From contig CAZFQG010000070.1 in NCBI GenBank assembly GCA_964520785.1, forward strand, positions 1 to 28,765: a stretch of 28,765 nt of DNA, in the 5' to 3' direction. This DNA comes from CAZFQG01 sp964520785 (lineage in GTDB: Bacteria > Planctomycetota > Planctomycetia > Pirellulales > Thermoguttaceae). This document shows, piece after piece, positions 15,273-23,687 of the stretch; the stretch's first letter is position 1; each line of letters starts with the position of its first letter. Position numbers and translations under genes: made by a program. Under the pieces are notes generated by a model that was given only the letters and a program-made list of their open reading frames with translations, was not told where the DNA came from and did no database searches.

Positions 15273-15296
15273 CAAACAGGGGTGCCAAACAGGGGT
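15273..15296 (-). repeat. Two 13-bp-spaced direct repeats just upstream of the ribosome binding site
   Basis: On the plus strand CAAACAGGGGT occurs at 15273-15283 and again at 15286-15296, with a 13-bp period. On the coding strand this is ACCCCTGTTTG twice, ending five bases before the AAGGA of the sialidase-fold gene. A binding site for a repressor or RNA-binding protein is possible; chance duplication is also possible. Confidence 0.5.
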
Positions 15297-15344
15297 TCTT
15301 TCGGTAAAAAAAAAGGGACGAAAGCACGGTGGAAGATAGTCGGG

Positions 15345-15412
15345 CGACTGTGTCTCGCCCTGGACTGTGTCTCGCCCTGGACGGTGTCTCGCCCTGGACG
15401 GTGTCTCGGCCT
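15345..15412. repeat. 17-bp tandem repeat, four copies
   Basis: Four adjacent 17-base units: CGACTGTGTCTCGCCCT, GGACTGTGTCTCGCCCT, GGACGGTGTCTCGCCCT and GGACGGTGTCTCGGCCT (starts 15345, 15362, 15379, 15396), differing by one or two bases. A degenerate fifth unit (GGGCGGTGC...) follows. They lie in the gap between the thioredoxin-like and sialidase-fold genes. No spacers, so not a CRISPR array; a minisatellite that can expand or contract by slippage. Confidence 0.9.
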
Positions 15413-15499
15413 GGGCGGTGCAGGCGGGCTCCGGTCCCGCGAAGCGCACCGTCGTCTCTCTCTTTTTTTCTTGTCGCTTCGCGGACAGCTACCCCACCG

Positions 15500-16003
15500 T
15501 CAGGTGGATCGTCCATCACGATGAGACTGCTGCGCCTGCCGGCTGCCGGGTTGCTCGGAGCCCTTCGCTTCTTTCATGGCCTGTTGCTCCCTCTGATCGA
15601 GCGTGAGCGTTTCGTTGATAAACGCCTCTACCACCCTTGGGCCGCGACCGCCGATAATCTTGCTCCGAATCCATCCTTTATCGGTACGCCGAAAGGTAAT
15701 CAGTTGGGGGATGGGACCACGACTGGTCAGCTCGCGTCCCAATCGTTTTTCCTCATCCAAATCGACATAGGCATAGACAACCTTGCGCAGCAGACCGCGC
15801 CGCCGGATCACCGGGACGACGTTCTCCTTCATCTCCACGCACGCGGGGCACCATTTCGCGCCAACAAGGACGAACATCGGTTGCCCTGTTTCGGTGACTT
15901 CCTTGTGGGCCCAATCGTATGTACCGATTCGCGGCGAGTTCGTCGCTTCGCCGCCCGACAGGACAAGAGACAATTGCAGAAACGTCGCCATCGTCAAATT
16001 CAT
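15500..16003 (-). CDS. Exported thioredoxin-fold protein
   Basis: 167 residues from ATG 16003, with AAGGAG at 16013-16018 placed nine bases upstream (an in-frame TTG at 16012 is less likely). A short hydrophobic N-terminus (MNLTMATFLQLSLVLSGGEA) suggests export. The thioredoxin domain has VLVGAKWCPACVEMKENVVP (redox pair Cys52 and Cys55, CPAC rather than CGPC) and the cis-proline region GPIPQLITFRR. The last about 35 residues are a charged, Gln-rich tail. Such periplasmic proteins reduce or isomerise disulfides. No partner gene is apparent; the downstream sialidase-fold gene lies in the same direction. Confidence 0.87.
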   Translation of the reverse strand: MNLTMATFLQLSLVLSGGEATNSPRIGTYDWAHKEVTETGQPMFVLVGAKWCPACVEMKENVVPVIRRRGLLRKVVYAYVDLDEEKRLGRELTSRGPIPQLITFRRTDKGWIRSKIIGGRGPRVVEAFINETLTLDQREQQAMKEAKGSEQPGSRQAQQSHRDGRST

Positions 16004-16640
16004 ACGGGTCAACTCCTTGTGGTTATCGCTTGCTTTTCATTCAGAGGGCCGAAGTACGGCGGACATCGGTGGTCAGGCAGGCTCATGTGGAAAGGTCGAA
16101 GGCATCCCGAGGGCAATCGCGAAAAAAAACCGCACGAACCGTCGGACGCGAAGGGAAGGCAGGAAACAGGCTAGCAAAAAAGGAAGGGAAGGTGAAGTGG
16201 CAAAGGGGTGCCAAGGGCGGGCAATACCGGCGAATTCGAAGGCCGCAAAACCACGTGGCGATACGAGTCTCGAACTGCAACAAAACGAAAATAATAAAAA
16301 AAACACATTACCGCAATGAATCCGTCCGGAAAACGGACGGAAACTCCGATTAAGAAAGTGGAGTTTTGCGAATGCATGTATATTATTTTCTGGGAGCGTG
16401 TTCAACAACCCTCCTACTGGAGAATGGTGGCCCCCATTAGCGTAGTTCTCTATCAACACTAAGATCATGGGTTGGCAGAACGCCGAAGTACCGCAATCGC
16501 CCGGATGAAACCGCAACGTCAACCCCAGTTCCTACCGCTGACAAAGCACAAGGGTATAATCATTCGTCGGACCAGATGTCGCTTACTTTGCATTACGCCG
16601 GTAAGCCTGGGCCGTGTTTTTTGGGGCCCGGTGATTGCGG
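16004..16640. other. Long purine-rich divergent intergenic region
   Basis: Over 600 bases without a credible gene between divergent transcription units. Plus-strand 16100-16320 is strongly purine-rich (runs such as AAAAAAAA, GGAAGGGAAGG) and 16290-16400 is AT-rich. A hairpin TCCGTCCG-GAAAA-CGGACGGA (16321-16341) lies in the minus-strand leader of the thioredoxin-like gene. A recurring element TGTTCAACAACCCTCCT is at 16399-16415. Open frames here show no family features. Confidence 0.5.
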
Positions 16641-17693
16641 ATGAGTGAAGCGAACGAAAGACTCGGAATCGGCATAATCGGCCTCGGCCATCGTTGGCGC
16701 ACGCGGCATCTACCGGCGTTGAGATCGCTGGCGGATCGTTTTTCGGTGCGCGCGGTCTTCGATGCGGTCTACCAATTGGCCGTGAACGCATCCGAGGAAC
16801 TCGGAGCTGAACCGGTCGGGGGAATACAACCGCTCGTGGAGCGGGAAGACGTTGACGCCATCCTTGTCCTCGGAACGCAATGGCACGGGTTTTATCCGTT
16901 GGTGGCCTCGCGCCGGGTGGAGAAACCGCTCTATTATGGCGGACCGCTGGGGATACTGGGGCGCTGTAAACAAGAGATCGGGGATGAGATCGCGGATTAC
17001 CCCGAATTCATGGCCGAGTTGCCTCGACGCTGGGCCCCCGGGACGATCCGTTTGAAGGAGTTGATCGCTACGACGCTCGGTCGGCCGAAGCTGCTGTTTT
17101 GCCATCAACGCCGAGGGGCGGAAGACGAGCCGGTGGAGAATAATGGGGGTGAGCCGGAACCGGGCCGCGAGTTGATCGAGATGATCGACTGGTGCTGTTA
17201 TGTCGTCGGTGAAGATCCGCGGTCAGTCATCGGCGTACGGCACGGCGCGGCGAGTCCGACTTCTCGCGACTCGGAAACCAACGACGACTTCGACTATCAG
17301 GCACTCACCCTCGATTTCTCGGCTCGCCAAGCACCCGGCTCCGAGACGATCGCGCAAATCAGTTTCGGCCGGTACTTCCCATCCTCCTGGGAAGAAGCGA
17401 TCCATTACCGTCCGCTGGCGGATATGCAAATCGCTTGCGAGCGCGGCGTCGCGTTCGTCGATCTGCCGAGCAAATTGGTCTGGTTCGATTCATTCGGACG
17501 GCACCAGGAATCACTCGACAGCGAACGTCCCGTGGGAGAACAGCTCCTGATCCGTTTTCACCAGTCGATTCTCCACGGGGAACACCGGTTTTCCGACTGG
17601 CTGGAAATACGCCGCGCCTTGGAAGTCCTCTGCGGCGCCGCGAAAAGCCATGCCGAAGGCCGCCGCAGGGAGTTGCCGCTGGGGGACTGCTGA
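16641..17693 (+). CDS. Gfo/Idh/MocA family oxidoreductase
   Basis: 350 residues from ATG 16641 (an in-frame TTG lies two codons earlier; no strong Shine-Dalgarno). The Rossmann nucleotide motif GIGIIGLGHRWRTRHLPAL is at about residues 9-27. LVEREDVDAILVLG follows, then EKPLYYGGPLG in the place of the family's EKP motif. The C-terminal alpha/beta domain has FDYQALTLDFSA and SFGRYFPSSWEEAIHYRPLADMQIACERGVAFVDLP. Members oxidise or reduce sugars, inositols and amino sugars with NAD(P). The substrate is not readable. It lies in the same direction as the GH33 sialidase, with a 215-base gap, so co-expression is possible but not shown. Confidence 0.87.
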   Translation: MSEANERLGIGIIGLGHRWRTRHLPALRSLADRFSVRAVFDAVYQLAVNASEELGAEPVGGIQPLVEREDVDAILVLGTQWHGFYPLVASRRVEKPLYYGGPLGILGRCKQEIGDEIADYPEFMAELPRRWAPGTIRLKELIATTLGRPKLLFCHQRRGAEDEPVENNGGEPEPGRELIEMIDWCCYVVGEDPRSVIGVRHGAASPTSRDSETNDDFDYQALTLDFSARQAPGSETIAQISFGRYFPSSWEEAIHYRPLADMQIACERGVAFVDLPSKLVWFDSFGRHQESLDSERPVGEQLLIRFHQSILHGEHRFSDWLEIRRALEVLCGAAKSHAEGRRRELPLGDC

Positions 17694-17908
17694 ACCCCCT
17701 TTTCAAACGGATGCGATCGCCTTCGTCGCGTTCTCCGGAATGCGATACGCGGAAAAACGAAGTGGAGGGGGAGCGAACGGGAAATACCCCACCCGAGACG
17801 ATCTTTCGGACAACGCTTTACGCCGGGCCGGTGAGCCATTAAGATCGGTTCGGTTCGTGCTATTGTGTCACGACGTCGAGGACCAACATTTTCTGATGGA
17901 GGAAGTCC

Positions 17909-19087
17909 GTGTCGAAGGCCCATTTGATGTTTCTCGGGGTATTGGGAGCCGGATGCCTGGCTGTCGTGAATCCGACCGAAATGCAATGTGTCGCGGAAGA
18001 GCCGGCGAAAGTCGACGTCTTCGTAGGCGGAGAGGGTTACAACATATTCCGGATTCCCTCACTGATCTGTACACCCAAAGGAACGCTCCTGGCATTCTGC
18101 GAGGCACGCCAGGGCAACGATCAAAGCCCAACCGACATGGTGCTGAAACGGAGCCTCGACGGGGGCGAAACATGGCAGCCGATGCAAGTACTCGTGAAGG
18201 CGGTACCGGAGGCCGCCATGGATCCGACCGCCGTGGTCGAGCGAACGACCGGCAAGATCATCCTCATTTACGACCGCTGGCCTGAAATGCCGGAAGGGAA
18301 GAAGCTTGGAGAATTCAAGAGAGCCCCGGGCCTGGGTCGCGATTCCATCACGACTTGGATCACTACCAGCGAGGATGACGGCCTGACCTGGTCCGAGCCG
18401 CGGGACATCACGGCGACGACGAAGAAACCGGAATGGACCGAGGCCTGCCACGGTCCCGGCGTGGGCATCCAAATGCGGTCCGGCCGGATCGTGATTCCTT
18501 GCTTCGAAAACCGGTCTGAAGAGCCGGGTTGGGGAACCTGCTGGAACTACGCCCTTTACAGTGACGACCGGGGCGAGACGTGGCACATCAGCGACAATGA
18601 ATCCGGGCCCGGCGTCAATGAGACGCAGGTCGTGGAGCTTACCGACGGAACATTGTTGCTGAACATGCGCAGCGACGACCCCAAGAAGGGATGCAGGATG
18701 GGTGCTACCAGTACGGACGGCGGAAAGACATGGTCCCGACCGTTCGAAATCCCCGAACTGCCGGATCCTTGTTGCCAGGCCAGCATGCTCCGGTATTCGT
18801 GGCCCGATGAAACGGGAGAAAAGAGTCGCATCCTCTACTGCGGCCCCGGAACGACGGATGGTCGGCACACCGGCACCGTGCGTCTGAGTTACGATGAATC
18901 GAAAACCTGGCCCGTCGCCAGGGTGATTTGCAGGGACTACTTCGGGTACTGTTGTCTCACGGTCCTGCGCGACGGGACGATCGGGTGCTTGTTCGAGGCG
19001 GAAGGCTGTTCAAAGATCGTTTTCACCCGCTTTTCGCTTCAGTGGTTGACCGGTGAGTTTTCAACACCCTCCTCGACCGCACGCTGA
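17909..19087 (+). CDS. Exo-alpha-sialidase (GH33-type)
   Basis: 392 residues from GTG 17909, supported by GGAGG (17898-17902) six bases upstream. The N-terminal signal peptide contains VLGAGC, close to a lipobox. The catalytic layout is complete: Arg48 in FRIP, Asp76 in SPTDMVLKRS (acid/base), Glu238 in NETQVVEL, Arg254 in LLLNMRS, the third Arg in GRHTGTVRLS (319 or 325) and the nucleophile Tyr347 in FGYCCLTVL. Asp boxes are RSLDGGETW, SEDDGLTW, SDDRGETW, STDGGKTW and a worn SYDESKTW. It hydrolyses terminal sialic acid or a related keto-deoxy sugar. The last codons overlap the element TTTTCAACACCCTCCT (19058-19073), which gives a short tail GEFSTPSSTAR. Confidence 0.93.
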   Translation: MSKAHLMFLGVLGAGCLAVVNPTEMQCVAEEPAKVDVFVGGEGYNIFRIPSLICTPKGTLLAFCEARQGNDQSPTDMVLKRSLDGGETWQPMQVLVKAVPEAAMDPTAVVERTTGKIILIYDRWPEMPEGKKLGEFKRAPGLGRDSITTWITTSEDDGLTWSEPRDITATTKKPEWTEACHGPGVGIQMRSGRIVIPCFENRSEEPGWGTCWNYALYSDDRGETWHISDNESGPGVNETQVVELTDGTLLLNMRSDDPKKGCRMGATSTDGGKTWSRPFEIPELPDPCCQASMLRYSWPDETGEKSRILYCGPGTTDGRHTGTVRLSYDESKTWPVARVICRDYFGYCCLTVLRDGTIGCLFEAEGCSKIVFTRFSLQWLTGEFSTPSSTAR

Positions 19088-19190
19088 CAAAGTGCCCGCC
19101 GAAGGCGTCATCGGCCGAAGACATGAACCATTCGGGTGGACGTTCTCTCCGATCCGTGCCGAACGATCCAGTGACGCCTTTGGGGGGAAT

Positions 19191-19219
19191 TTGACATCGG
19201 GGTAGCGTTCTGCTATTTT
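19191..19219 (+). promoter_or_regulatory. Sigma70-type promoter for the propeller-LamG gene
   Basis: Consensus TTGACA (19191-19196), exactly 17 bases, then TATTTT (19214-19219, four of six). The transcript would start near 19226, giving a leader of about 88 bases to ATG 19314. One of the best promoters in the window. Confidence 0.6.
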
Positions 19220-19313
19220 TTTGCAGGTCCCTCGCGGAAGTCGGATATTCGTACCGCCGCTGCGGGCCGTCAGACCCCACCACATTCGATTCACTACCCC
19301 CCCAGGTGCCGTC

Positions 19314-21440
19314 ATGTTTTTTCGAAATAGTTGCTTTTTCTTCGCCGTTCTTTTCCTTTCTTGCCCTTTCATCAGCGCCGATGAGCCGATTTCGGTCGGT
19401 AACCGACTGGAGCCTTTCGTCGACCCGGCCTTGGTCGATTCCTTTGAAGGGGCCGCATCGTTGGAACTGCATCAGCCGATCGACCGGGAAGTGGTCCTGG
19501 TTTGCGATGAACCTTGGGAGGGGAATACCTGCTGCTATTTCACCGTGTTTCAAGACGGCGAACTGTTCCGGATGTACTACCGCGGCTCGCATTACGATAA
19601 CGTCCTTGGCAAGACGACGCATCCCGAGTATTTCTGCTACGCCGAGAGCACCGACGGAATTCACTGGACCAAACCGGTCGTGGGGCTTTTCGAATTCGAG
19701 GGCTCCAAGGAGAACAACATCGTCCTCGCCGGCGACATCGGCACGCACAATTTGGCCCCGTTTCTGGACACGAATCCCGCCTGTCCTCCGGAGGCGAAGT
19801 ACAAAGCATTGGGGCACGGCAAAGGGGGCCTCTACGCGTTTCAGTCCGCGGACGCGGTCACCTGGAAACTGATGCACGACAAGCCGGTTATCACCAAGGG
19901 GGCGTTCGACTCGCAGAACCTGGCGTTTTTCGATCCCCTGAAAGACCGCTACGTCGATTTTCACCGCGGCTTCCGTGACAGGGTCCGAGACATCATGACG
20001 TGTACTTCAAAGGATTTCCTCGAATGGACCGAGCCCGAGTGGCTGTCTTATCCCGGGAGCGAGCCGGAGCACCTTTACACGAACGCGATCACGCCCTATT
20101 TCCGCGCCCCGCACATCTACCTCGGATTTCCCAAGCGGTTCGTACCGTCGCGCCGGGTCGTTGAGCACGTCCACCCCGGCGTTTCCGACGCCGTCTTCAT
20201 GTCCAGCCGCGACGGGCGGAATTTCCATCGATTCTCCGAAGCAATCGTCCGCCCCGGACCGCAGCGGGGGCGATGGGTGAACCGCAACAACATGACGGCT
20301 TGGGGCATGCTCCTCACCAAGGGGACGCTGCCGGATACACCGGACGAAATCTCGATCTACACGACCGAGGCCTACTATAAGGGAGATGCCGCGCGATTGA
20401 GGCGACACACGTTCCGGCTCGATGGATTCGCTTCGATCCGCGGAAAAGGAGCCGGCGGACGCGTGATCACCAAGCCGATCGTCTTCGCGCCCGGCACCAA
20501 GGACGAAGCGTCGCCGAAGCCGCTTACGGGTGTCGCTTTGGTTACCGAGAACCCGCTGCGCGGGGAGGCTTCGCTCGCGATCACCGAACCGGTCGTCCTG
20601 GAAATTCCCGGTACCGCGAATCTTGGCCCGAAGGCCACCTTGGCCTTGCGGGTGCGGGGGATGAAGCCGGGCCACCGCCGGTTCTTTTCCGCCTACAACG
20701 GCGGTTCGGCCGCTCCCAGGGAATTGTACTTCGACGTTTTGGGCCAGGACCGGACGATCCGTTTCTGCTACGACGACAAGATGATTTCCACGGCGGAAAA
20801 CACCGGCGCGGTTCTCTACGACGGCGACTCGCACCACGTCGCGGCCGTTTGGAATGACGGCCAGGTAACGCTTTATCTCGATGGGAAGGAGGTCGCCGCC
20901 GGCAAGGCGGGGACGGGCGATCTCGAATTCGCGTTGGGGAATCTCCGCTTCGGCGAGGATTATCCTCCGACGTCCCTTACCAACGAACCGTTCGAGGGCG
21001 AGGTGGACGATATCCTCGTCCTCCGCGATGCCCTCGCCCCGGAAGCGGTCGCGGCGCTTGCCGTCGACGGCGTCCTACCGGATGGTGAGCACGAAGGAGT
21101 CTACTACACGATGGACGCCGGTTTGGACGAAGGGAAGCTCAAGGACGCGCTCACGGCCGACGGTGCGCAGGACGCGGGACTGCCGGGTCCGGGAGTAACC
21201 GAACTCCTCCTCAACTTCGCTACTTCCGCGGCCGGAACCGTCCGGTGCGAGTTGCGAACGCCGGAGGGGGAACCGATTCCCGGTTATACGCTCGACGAGT
21301 GCGATCCCATCTACGGCGACCAGATCGCCAAGGCGGTAACGTGGCGCGGCGTCTCCGAACTGACTCCCCTGGCCGGCAAACCGGTTCGTGTCGTATTCGA
21401 ACTGAAGGATGCCGACGTCTTCGCCTTCCAGTTTAATTAG
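19314..21440 (+). CDS. Secreted beta-propeller glycosidase-like protein with LamG domain
   Basis: 708 residues from ATG 19314, with AGGTG seven bases upstream and a signal peptide (MFFRNSCFFFAVLFLSCPFISADE). Residues about 20-390 look like a five-bladed propeller of the GH43/GH32 type: PFVDPALVDSF, FTVFQDGELFRMYYRGS, CYAESTDGIHWTKP, AFQSADAVTWKLM, FFDPLKDRYVDFHRG and VFMSSRDGRNFHRF. Residues about 490-600 are a LamG/concanavalin-like lectin fold (DGDSHHVAAVWNDGQVTLYLDGKEV). A further beta-rich C-terminal part ends in VRVVFELKDADVFAFQF. Catalytic acids cannot be named safely. The combination suggests glycan binding plus cleavage outside the cytoplasm. A consensus-like promoter is its own (19191), so it need not depend on the sialidase gene upstream. 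Confidence 0.83.
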   Translation: MFFRNSCFFFAVLFLSCPFISADEPISVGNRLEPFVDPALVDSFEGAASLELHQPIDREVVLVCDEPWEGNTCCYFTVFQDGELFRMYYRGSHYDNVLGKTTHPEYFCYAESTDGIHWTKPVVGLFEFEGSKENNIVLAGDIGTHNLAPFLDTNPACPPEAKYKALGHGKGGLYAFQSADAVTWKLMHDKPVITKGAFDSQNLAFFDPLKDRYVDFHRGFRDRVRDIMTCTSKDFLEWTEPEWLSYPGSEPEHLYTNAITPYFRAPHIYLGFPKRFVPSRRVVEHVHPGVSDAVFMSSRDGRNFHRFSEAIVRPGPQRGRWVNRNNMTAWGMLLTKGTLPDTPDEISIYTTEAYYKGDAARLRRHTFRLDGFASIRGKGAGGRVITKPIVFAPGTKDEASPKPLTGVALVTENPLRGEASLAITEPVVLEIPGTANLGPKATLALRVRGMKPGHRRFFSAYNGGSAAPRELYFDVLGQDRTIRFCYDDKMISTAENTGAVLYDGDSHHVAAVWNDGQVTLYLDGKEVAAGKAGTGDLEFALGNLRFGEDYPPTSLTNEPFEGEVDDILVLRDALAPEAVAALAVDGVLPDGEHEGVYYTMDAGLDEGKLKDALTADGAQDAGLPGPGVTELLLNFATSAAGTVRCELRTPEGEPIPGYTLDECDPIYGDQIAKAVTWRGVSELTPLAGKPVRVVFELKDADVFAFQFN

Positions 21441-21610
21441 CGCGCCGCCGGAATGGCTCCGAACGAGGCGCCGGTAGCCGAGCCCCCGCGGTGGCTCCGC
21501 CGCCGGGGATTGCCCCGACGGCGGCCGCGATTGCCTCGCTCATTTCCTGCCCGGACGCAGAGGACGACGCCGCGGCCGACCTGCCTCCGTTTGCACACGA
21601 AGAAGGAAAA

Positions 21611-21733
21611 CCACGGAGAGTACGGAGAGTACGGAGAGGGATGAGGGGAAAGGAAGGACTCGTATTTGGACGGAAGCCCGGTAAGGATGTTTTCCGTTTT
21701 TCCTCTTCCTTCCGTGGTCTGTGTTCCGTGGTT
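21611..21733. repeat. CACGGAG-type repeats in opposite orientation
   Basis: CCACGGAG followed by AGTACGGAG twice (21611-21636) faces the inverse TTCCGTGG, also twice (21710-21717 and 21724-21731), about 80 bases apart. The transcript could fold back on itself. Short CACGGAG-rich intergenic tracts of this kind are, from memory, seen in many environmental bacteria with large genomes. Confidence 0.6.
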
Positions 21734-21759
21734 GTCTTTTTTCTCTTCACAGGGCCTCC

Positions 21760-21830
21760 GTAGGGGCACCCCTTGTGGGTGCCCTGATCACCATTGCACC
21801 GTCGCGAGCGGGCACAAGGCCCGTCCCTAT
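21760..21830. repeat. Palindromic intergenic repeat element
   Basis: The left arm TAGGGGCACCCC-TTGT-GGGTGCCC holds a perfect 8-bp stem GGGCACCC/GGGTGCCC (21764-21771 and 21777-21784) with loop CTTGT. The right arm has CGGGC-ACAAG-GCCCG (21809-21823), whose loop is the complement of the first, and ends in GTCCCTA, the near-inverse of the left end TAGGGGC. The pattern GGGGC..CCTTGTGGG...GGGCACAAGGCCC resembles a widespread family of intergenic repeats in environmental bacteria (recollection, not searched). Confidence 0.65.
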
Positions 21831-22124
21831 CCGATTATCGGCAGCCCTATCCTCGGTGGCTTCCGGGGTGGGAACGCCGATCAATGGGCGTCTCGTATGG
21901 ATGACCAAAAGGGGCTTGGGACCATTCGCACACCCCGACATCAATGTCTGGTCTATTAACGGTCGGGCCGGGGAATCGGTCTGGAGGCTGCTACAATCGC
22001 ATCGCGGGGTTGGTAATCGGACGGTTTCAGTCGTGCGGCAAGAGACACGCTCATGACGGCGAGTTATGCAACGGTCCGAGTCGGCGGCCGGCGCTCCTGG
22101 TGAGGGGAACGCGCGATCAACCTT

Positions 22125-23687
22125 CTACCGGCGGGATTCTTCTTCGAGCGACTTCCAGAAATCGCGTGCCTGGCGGTGGTAGTCGATCAGCGCCTTGCGG
22201 TCCGGGGTATCCGGCAGGGCGGCCAGGTGGCGCGCCCGCTCATAGAGCCAGTCGATGAAGAACCGGACCGCCTCCGGGTTCACCCTGGGTTTGCCGTCGG
22301 CGACGACGTAGTAGGGGGCGGTCATGGCGAAGCGGTAGGTCTTGGGGAGGTCGGTGACGGCGCGGACGAGGAACCAGCCGGAGTCGTCGAAGGGGACCGT
22401 CGGAAGGCGGCCGGATTTGGCGTACTCGTCGAAGCGGATCGAGTGAATGACCTCGCCGTTTTTGATGATTTCCAGGTAGCTGATCGGCTGGCGTGTCGAG
22501 AGGGTCAGACCGATCTCGAACTCGACCGGGTCGGCTTTGGAGATTTCGAAGACATGGCCTGGGGGGTAGCCGTCGACCGAAGGGCGCAGGAGGGGGCCGT
22601 TGGTGATCGTGGCACGGCCGGCGCGGAACCCTTCCCACCACGTGTCGTAGTTGAACTCGCCGTCGACGAAGACGTACATCCGGTTGTAGCCGACCGGATT
22701 GGGGCCGAAACCGCTGCCGCTCGCGGCGCTGGGAGGAATGCGAAATCCGCACTCCAGCAGTCTGAAATAGACATCCTGCGTATAGCGCGGCACGCCGAAC
22801 GGGGGCGGATACAGGGCCCTCTCCTTGGGCCGGGCGGACGGTTCCTCCGGCAATACGTCCTCGCGCAGGATTCGATCATGGGCGATGCCGATGGAGTAGA
22901 CCTTGCCGTGGGCGACCAGAAGGGGCAAGTCCCACCAGTAGGGCTTGCTCAAATCGATCCACCGCCGGTCCGAGGGAGAGCCGTCGCTCAGCAGAGCCGC
23001 AATGGGAGCGGGATATTCTTCGTCCGGTTTTCCCATCGCCGGCGCCCCGTGCGAATGAAAGCACAGTAGTTCTCCGCCCGGCCAGATCCAGCGGCCGGCG
23101 GAAAGGCTGTAGTAACGGTTTTCGTCGAAGCGGACGACCTCGGCCTCGCCGCCGGCCGCGGCGACACCGGCCGGCATCTCGGCGTTGCTCCATGTAAGGA
23201 TCGGCAAGATATGGAGGTCTTCGGCCCTCATCAACAGCGGGACGTCCTTCGCGGGCCGACCCACGCACAATTCACCGGACCACCAGCCGTCGGCCGACAT
23301 ATCGACGAACCGCGCCAGAGCGACCGTCTTCACGTCGTCGGCGAAGTCGTTGATCGTGAAGTGGCCGGAACGGGTCACGTACTCCGGCCCGCGTTCGAGT
23401 TCGAATGAATACTGCCCCTTCGGCAGCTTCAGGTCGATAGTCCCGTCGAAGACGAAATGGTCGTGGTGGAAGGGGACCCTGCGGGGGTTGACCGGCGTTC
23501 CATTGCCGCGAAGGAGGTGCATCCGGCAGGGAATCGGCTTGCCGGAGTCCTTATCGACGACCGTCAACACAAGACGCCCGACGGCTTCGGTTCGGGCCGG
23601 CGGGACGCACGCGAAAAGGAGAACGAGGGCAAGTCCCGCCAACCGCGGCAGGGCTCGCCCTATCGGTTTTTTCGCCCGATCAGTCAT
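22125..23687 (-). CDS. Secreted CehA/McbA-like protein with altered metal motif
   Basis: 520 residues. A signal peptide (about 14-34, LAGLALVLLFACVPPARTEA) precedes a carboxypeptidase-regulatory-like beta domain (about 38-135, LVLTVVDKDSGKPIPCRMHLL). A domain resembling the planctomycete CehA/McbA metallohydrolase type follows: ADGWWSGELCVGRPAKDVPLLMRAEDLHILPILTWSN, later LLVAHGKVYSIGIAHD and FNYDTWWEGFRAGRATITNGPLLRPSVDG. In the homologues I remember the first motif is GDLHVHRP, with two metal-binding histidines; here it reads GELCVGRP, so both are lost. The ATG lies inside the end of the flotillin gene (8-base overlap), implying translational coupling to it. Binding or structural function is more likely than hydrolysis. 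The C-terminal about 60 residues are helical. Confidence 0.8.
   Translation of the reverse strand: MTDRAKKPIGRALPRLAGLALVLLFACVPPARTEAVGRLVLTVVDKDSGKPIPCRMHLLRGNGTPVNPRRVPFHHDHFVFDGTIDLKLPKGQYSFELERGPEYVTRSGHFTINDFADDVKTVALARFVDMSADGWWSGELCVGRPAKDVPLLMRAEDLHILPILTWSNAEMPAGVAAAGGEAEVVRFDENRYYSLSAGRWIWPGGELLCFHSHGAPAMGKPDEEYPAPIAALLSDGSPSDRRWIDLSKPYWWDLPLLVAHGKVYSIGIAHDRILREDVLPEEPSARPKERALYPPPFGVPRYTQDVYFRLLECGFRIPPSAASGSGFGPNPVGYNRMYVFVDGEFNYDTWWEGFRAGRATITNGPLLRPSVDGYPPGHVFEISKADPVEFEIGLTLSTRQPISYLEIIKNGEVIHSIRFDEYAKSGRLPTVPFDDSGWFLVRAVTDLPKTYRFAMTAPYYVVADGKPRVNPEAVRFFIDWLYERARHLAALPDTPDRKALIDYHRQARDFWKSLEEESRR

Larger units (their letters stand above)
21441..22124. other. Repeat-rich convergent intergenic region
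   Basis: Nearly 700 bases without a credible gene between convergent genes. It holds GC-rich imperfect inverted repeats (21481-21540), CACGGAG-type short repeats and a palindromic element at 21760-21830 (both listed separately). The small open frames on both strands look like by-products of the repeats. Confidence 0.6.

Noticed and set aside
15345..15412. CRISPR array
   Set aside because: Units are adjacent without spacers and only 17 bp; no cas genes nearby.
16060..16340. Small RNA or gene in the purine-rich leader
   Set aside because: Apart from one hairpin there is no promoter, terminator or coding pattern that I can defend.
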